Part shown: positions 58,917 to 64,000 of the stretch, piece by piece
How the letters are laid out: each line of letters starts with the position of its first letter
How positions within the stretch are numbered: position 1 is the stretch's first letter
From: Synaphobranchus kaupii
Taxonomy: Eukaryota; Chordata; Actinopteri; Anguilliformes; Synaphobranchidae
NCBI GenBank assembly: GCA_029718625.1
Contig: CM056377.1
Location: 108,579,034-108,643,033 of the forward strand
Direction: 5' to 3'
Length of the DNA stretch: 64,000 bases
Notes under the pieces: model-generated
The model's database searches: none
What the model saw: only the letters and a program-made list of their open reading frames with translations
What the model was told of the DNA's origin: nothing
Made by a program: the position numbers and the translations under genes

Positions 58917-59149
58917 TGCAATGAGAACAATGTGTCTGACCCTCACAATGCAGCCATACCACATGGCTGAGATGTATTCCTGTTAATTCGGGAACACCAG
59001 CATTCTTATGCAGCAGGCATCGGGACTTTCTTTTTTACGGAGTTATGACAAATTTTGTTAGATATCTGTTATGACTGAGATGACTGAGCCATTTGTTATG
59101 GGAGCTTGTCCAGGGAGAGGGAGGGATACAAAAGTGTAATGCTGTTCCT

Positions 59150-59560
59150 GCCATAGAATTTCAATCAGCTGCTGTCTTCTCCCCCATTTGCCTGTTTTAT
59201 ACAGGGGTTTTTATACGCAGGTATTAGACGTGATAAAGGAGAAAGATGAGCTTGTTCCGTGTGGTGGTCCGCATCCCACTCATAAGAATAAAGCCCTTGT
59301 AATCGCTGGCCCTAAATTGACGAGCTCCCCTTCAAAAATGCCTGGACTTTATAGGGAAGATTGTGCTCACGGCGGAATGAAGCACAAGAGCTCCCTGTTT
59401 AATGAATGCTTATTTATTCACCGCGCACACGCATCACGAGTTTCACAAGTTTTCAAACGTGAAAAAGGGCTCCTGTCAAATAAAGCACGCGGCCACCTGG
59501 CCAGTACTGATGGACATGTATTTCTGCGTATATGCCGGTAAATGTCTTACCCGCATCTGC
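59150..59560. promoter_or_regulatory. Candidate conserved block in acbd6 intron (1)
   Basis: About 400 bp of unique sequence between mobile elements, with retained CpGs (AGCACGCGGCCACC near 59484), AGCTGCTG E-box context and AATTGACG. Two overlapping open frames (59188-59541, 59402-59614) lack start or splice support. A possible distal lhx4 enhancer; texture-based. Confidence 0.28.
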
Positions 59561-59656
59561 TATACAATGAACAGTTCTACATTAGTGATTTGTTACATTA
59601 TTGTGCTTTTTTAATTGTATGATGCGAATGTGGTGATAAATAAGTGTGTACACTAT

Positions 59657-59832
59657 GGGCCTGATTTTCTAAGACCTTTAGCGTGTGCAAAAACCTTTTA
59701 GCACAGACAAAACCAATAACATGACCAATGATTGGTCATGGTATTTGTTTGGCACCAATAATTAGTTTTGTTATTAGTTTTGTGTGTGCTAAAGGGTTTT
59801 GCACCCGCTAAAGGTCTTAGTAAATCAGGCCC
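59657..59832. mobile_element. Palindromic MITE, GGGCCTGATTT family, copy 2
   Basis: 176 bp, GGGCCTGATTTTCTAAGAC at the left and its inverse (AGTAAATCAGGCCC) at the right, flanked by TAT on both sides (59654-59656, 59833-59835). Same family as 12338-12512. Confidence 0.9.
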
Positions 59833-60539
59833 TATATGTGCTCTGTGCTCCTTCTAGTTGATGTACAGTATACAGCATGTTTGCTCATTCCTAGCCCCCT
59901 CTATACTTCTCTCTATTCCTTCTTTATTTCACATTCATGAATTTCCCACAACAAAAATTCTACTTGGACCGATCTCAGCCACTTCACAGGAGAATCTTAC
60001 TGTCGTTTTAAGAAATAACGAAGCTGAAGCTTCACAGACGACAGTCTGCTGTCGGTGAAGATATCCTCCCCATAGCAAGGAAATCCTAGCGTCATTAGAT
60101 TTAATTCTTCTACCCAAAGCTTTTACATGAAGCGTAATCCCCAGTCAGTGAAGTGTGTACTGCGCTGGATTTGCCCTGATGCTTGGAGCTGCGCCTTATG
60201 ACCTTCCCCTGTCAATGAGAGCTCAACAGACTATGAAGTATTTACAGTGCACTACTTTACAAAGGCCGTAAGCTGTGGGTGTCTGGAGTCCACCTAGGCA
60301 GACAGTAAGCGTTCAGCTATAATGGAGATCCTCTTTTAAAAGACAGGATCTCACAGGATTTACTGGTGAATATCCCTCACCGCATGCTCAATACCAACAG
60401 GAACGCCGAAGCCGTCCTTAGCCAAGAGAGTGCAAAGGTATGCCCTTTGTTTAGCATCCGTATCAAATCAATATATTAATAGAACCAAAAAATCATTTAA
60501 GAGCAGGCGTGGCACAGCACAAATCAAGTGTACTGAAGG

Positions 60540-61220
60540 CCCCACTTGGTGACATGCAGAGTGACCTGCCACTCAGCAGTCAATAGCCAATCGAACGCAG
60601 CCCAGCGGAGCGGGCGTGAGCCCGCTTCCTCTTCGGCAGCGACGGTCCCGATTGGTCTCCCTTTAATTGCAGCCATGGCTCAAGCGAGGGAGCTACCGTC
60701 ACTGGTTGTGGGAAAATACCTCGATGCGTTTCGAGATCCAAATCTGGGGTGCCACTCAATCGCCTCCCCGTCGGCGTCGCCTCTGTCCTACATAATTTGT
60801 CACCATGAACTACTTGTAGCCCGGCCAGATATTTATTGCTATTGATCTACCTGGTCCTAGCCAGGGACTTTTGTTCTCCCGGCTCGAGGCTTTGACCTCA
60901 ATTAAGTTATGAATTTCAATCTGATAGACTGCGAGCGCTTCTGCCTGCCGCTCCAGAGGCCGGGAGTGGATTAATTAGAATTAGCGGCGCTGGGAGTCAC
61001 CCTCTGCGTCTCATGGATCATGTTGTTTTAATAAAAAATAAAGAGCCCCGGCAGAGGACGTGGGGGAGATTCTGAGTGGAGATCAGTCACCCCGTCCCCC
61101 GTGAACACAATTTACTACCTGCCAATATCAATTTCAGCGTCGGCCGTTTTAGCGCTGAACTGATATCTTCTCCCGTCGCTAACGGACACCACCGCTTTAG
61201 GGGCTGTCTCTCTTGCTCAA
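60540..61220. promoter_or_regulatory. Candidate conserved block in acbd6 intron (2)
   Basis: About 680 bp of unique, balanced-composition sequence with many CpGs and dense homeodomain-type cores: TTTAATTGC, CTCAATTAAGTTATG, GGATTAATTAGAATTAG (60970 on). No repeat features and no spliced frame. In texture this is the most enhancer-like segment of the window. About 25 kb downstream of lhx4. Confidence 0.35.
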
Positions 61221-61686
61221 CAATGTCTTTCTTATTCTGTCACTGTCATCTGTTTGCTTAACCTGCACTTTACCTGCCTCTCCGTGTCGCCGATAAAGCT
61301 AAGCTTCTTTTTTTTACCCTCTGTCTACTCAAAGCCTAGATATTATAAGTTGTCTCAATATCATCGTGTCTACATCCTAGTTGTTATTAAATTCAAACTG
61401 TTACCAATTTTCGGGGTGGGGGGAGGTGGGGGGGGGGGGGGCGACGACACACACTTTCACCCTGCCTCTTAAAACATTTTTGTTGTTTCACATAAATTCC
61501 AAGCAACATTTTTCCCCCACACTAGTCTGGGCCTGTTTCGTTAAGACAAAGGAAAAGGACATGGCGGTTTTGTCTCCCCAAATGAAAAAGAAGCGAGCTG
61601 TCCGGCCTTAAATCAGCAGAGCAATATGCTTAGCAAAGTGTGTAATTGGGGATTAGTGGCTCTGGACGTCCAGGTGCTCAGTGTCA

Positions 61687-61712
61687 GGGGAGGGGAGGGG
61701 AGGGGAGGGGAG
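61687..61712. repeat. (GGGGA)5 tract, G-quadruplex motif
   Basis: Five GGGGA units in a row give five G4 runs separated by single A, an ideal short-loop quadruplex motif on the plus strand. A G13 run lies nearby at about 61429-61441. Confidence 0.93.
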
Positions 61713-62049
61713 AAGGTGTGAAAGCCCTCAGGCAGATACGGGTGGGGATCGCTGCAGGTGAGGCCGGCAAGAGGGTGGGACGGGGAGCCATCTTTGGGCC
61801 TGGTCCTAAAGGTGCAATATCACTCGTTCTGATCCGAGGTTGTGGTTGAATGTTCATTTCTTCCTAGTCCCAGTGAATGTTTGCGGCTATTTCTTTGACC
61901 ACAAGAATAATGTTTTGCTTTTTTTAAAGAAAAAACGGACTTATCTGGCTGAAACACTGGGTCTTGGTGATGATGGACCCCACTGCACCCCACTGCACCC
62001 CACTGACCTAACGGCAGCTGAGGTAGGTAGCTCTAAAGAGTAAAAATGT

Positions 62050-62420
62050 ACCGTACAAAGGGTTATATTCAGCGAAATTGCCCATGTCTAATTCCACGCC
62101 AGAAGCTCAATTAGATGTCCGCAGTTTGCCTGGGGCAGCCGGACATGTCTGAAAGGAGTGGCAGCTCTGCTTTTATACATACCTCTTATTGTTGGGAAAA
62201 ACTGTGGTAAGCAAGGGTTTTTGCCATTTTCCCGATGAAATGTCCTTTTCGTAAAGCGGCTAAAAATATTAATATGCTAAATTTCCCTTCATGTATGACC
62301 CAATCCCAATGATCCTGTGCAGGTTTGACAGGTGGCATAAATTCTGATCTGTGTATTCATGGAGAGCGGTACCTATTGTAGTCGCCTCTGATCCCGGATT
62401 ACAATCTGTGTGTAAGTTAA
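62050..62420. promoter_or_regulatory. Candidate conserved block in acbd6 intron (3)
   Basis: About 370 bp unique block with GCTCAATTAGATG, AATATTAATATGC, GGTTTGACAGGTGGC (TGACAG Meis-type core and E-box) and GGATTACAATC (62396 on, TAATCC bicoid/Pitx-type core on the minus strand). No coding evidence. Conservation unproven. Confidence 0.3.
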
Positions 62421-63464
62421 TGAAAGACCAGCACAATGCAGGTTAGCAGCTGAACAGTCGCTGAAACAATCAGTTGATTAATTCAAACAATTTCCTGATA
62501 GAAATATATTTTTTTCTATTTTAATCAACAAATTAAAAATAAATCACTATCGTCTTTATTTAACAACAGTTGGTGGGGTCAATGTAGATTATTAGAAAAT
62601 CCTGTATCCAGAATTCACGATTTTGTTCCATGCCTCCACAAATGTATTACCTTGTGATGATCAGAAAGTAGCACTGGTCCATTTATTCATGGTTCAAGTT
62701 TGTATTCAATACTGACATACATACTGTGCAGTCAATGTCTTGTGCTACATTTTTAAAAATATTTAATGTGACCACATTTTCCATTTGCATTGGCAAATGG
62801 CAAATCTTTATAAAACAATGATAAAGATTTGCTAATTGGCCACTGTAACTCCTTTACCATAACCTCCTTTCTTTATTGAGTCATTACACAGATATGACAT
62901 AGTAATAATTCAAATGAATAAAACAGTTGCTGGTAAAGTGAATGTATTGAGGCGGTCTGTGAACACAAATTGAACACAAATTTATTTTGAACAATTCATA
63001 CCAACACCTTTATCAACAATTTGCAACAGGTCCTGTCCAGATCAGCTGTCCCCCACAGTGTAAAGTCTGAATTTGAATGTAACTTCCACATTCACTAGAT
63101 GTGGTAGATAGAGCCTTTTGTATGTTACTGTATGGGTGCATTGTGCAAACCTAGTGGAGGACACTCTGCTGGCCGTGGTCACGAAGTGTTGGAAACTGAT
63201 CTAATTGAATATAATGAGAAGGACAGGGCTGTGCCTCCACTATCAATTCACAGTTCCTTGGCATTTTCATTGTAAAATAATTTGGCAGGAAACTTTATAT
63301 GATTTAACTTGCTGTATTTCCCCCTCAGCCACCCCTCAACTCGCCTCATAAATTGGACCACAATAACTCTTCCACAGAACTCCAGTTGCCTTTTTATCCC
63401 TCCAAAATTGATGAACTAGTGTGCTGGGAGAAAGAGTAGACACACAAAAATCCAGTGGCAATGA

Positions 63465-64000
63465 CCTGAGTTTGGGTGCTAAGTGACTCAGCTCACTGAA
63501 CACCTGAGTGTGGCTGCTAAGTGACTCAGCTCACTGAACACTTGAGTTTGGCTGCTAAGTGACTATGCTCACTGAACGCTTGAGTTTGGGTGCGAAGTGA
63601 CTATGCTCACTGAATGCTTGAGTTTCGCTGCTAAGTGACTATGCTCACTGAACGCTTGAGTTTGGGTGCGAAGTGACTATGCTTACTGAATGCTTGAGTT
63701 TGGGTGCTAAGGGACTCAGCTCACTGAACACTTGAGTTTGACTGCTAAGTGACTATGCTCACTGAACGCTTGAGTTTGGGTGCGAAGTGACTATGCTCAC
63801 TGAATGCTTGAGTTTGGGTGCTAAGGGACTCTGCACACTGAACACCTGAGTTTGGGTGCTAAGTGACTATGCTCACTGAATGCTTGAGTTTGGGTGCTAA
63901 GGGACTCTGCACACTGAACACCTGAGTTTGGGTGCTAAGTGACTATGCTCACTGAACACTTGAGTTTGGGTGCTAAGTGACTATGCTTACTGAACACCTG
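63465..64000. repeat. 38-bp minisatellite, about 14 copies, runs off the window
   Basis: Unit of 38 bp (ACCTGAGTTTGGGTGCTAAG, then TGACTATGCTCACTGAAC) repeated to the last base. Copies fall into subtypes: ACTCAGCTC or ACTATGCTC, ACACCTGAG or ACGCTTGAG or ATGCTTGAG, and GTGCTAAG or GTGCGAAG. The subtypes recur in blocks, suggesting multi-unit duplications. Confidence 0.96.

Larger units (their letters stand above)
45689..64000 (-). other. acbd6: acbd6 large intron (at least 18.3 kb)
   Basis: I found no further acbd6 exon to the end of the window. Mobile elements dominate 47079-49209, 54407-56584, 56683-58632 and 59657-59832. Microsatellites occur at 46361-46477, 46972-47004, 51826-51957 and 53898-53930. 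Stretches 49260-51650, 52100-53090 and 59150-62900 are mostly unique, with some candidate conserved blocks listed separately. Region 62430-63460 is AT-rich unique sequence in which I see nothing specific. Confidence 0.65.

Overview
The window is nuclear DNA of a vertebrate, almost certainly a ray-finned (teleost) fish. It has GT-AG introns, vertebrate gene families, very long CA/TG, TA and ATT tracts, abundant short inverted-repeat transposons (MITEs), Tc1/mariner remnants, and a UnaL2-type LINE/SINE tail ending in TGTAA repeats. That tail was described in eels and is widespread in teleosts. I cannot name the species.

Three genes can be identified, all incomplete or split by introns. (1) Positions 1-6838, plus strand: the 3' end of qsox1 (quiescin sulfhydryl oxidase 1), with one internal Erv/ALR exon (1050-1226), the terminal coding exon (4919-5808) and a 3' UTR. 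(2) Positions 22403-35607, plus strand: a complete six-exon lhx4 LIM-homeodomain gene of 389 codons, with a promoter-like region upstream and a 3' UTR of about 2.7 kb. (3) Positions 42115-64000, minus strand: the 3' end of acbd6 (acyl-CoA-binding domain containing 6). Its terminal ankyrin exon is at 42231-42451 and a 31-bp penultimate exon at 45658-45688; everything from 45689 to the end appears to be intron. The order qsox1 > lhx4 > < acbd6 is that of human 1q25. It separates this gene from lhx3, which lies beside QSOX2 at human 9q34.

The qsox1-lhx4 interval (about 15 kb) and lhx4 intron 1 are AT-rich and poor in recognisable transposons, and the word AGGCCTA clusters there. This is expected around a developmental transcription factor with distributed enhancers. 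The acbd6 intron is the opposite: a mosaic of mobile elements. It holds a Tc1 copy whose catalytic core is replaced by a palindrome (47079-48115), a Tc1-derived fold-back element (48189-49209), a 2.18-kb LTR-like element with a clean 5-bp target duplication and an array of nested hairpins (54407-56584), and inverted-repeat elements nested in one another (56683-58632). Between these are unique blocks that may be lhx4 enhancers.

Functionally the three genes are unrelated: a secretory-pathway disulfide catalyst, a pituitary and motor-neuron transcription factor, and an acyl-CoA binding protein. Their linkage is best explained by shared regulatory territory. The strongest candidate for something undescribed is the hairpin array inside the LTR-like element at 54407-56584.
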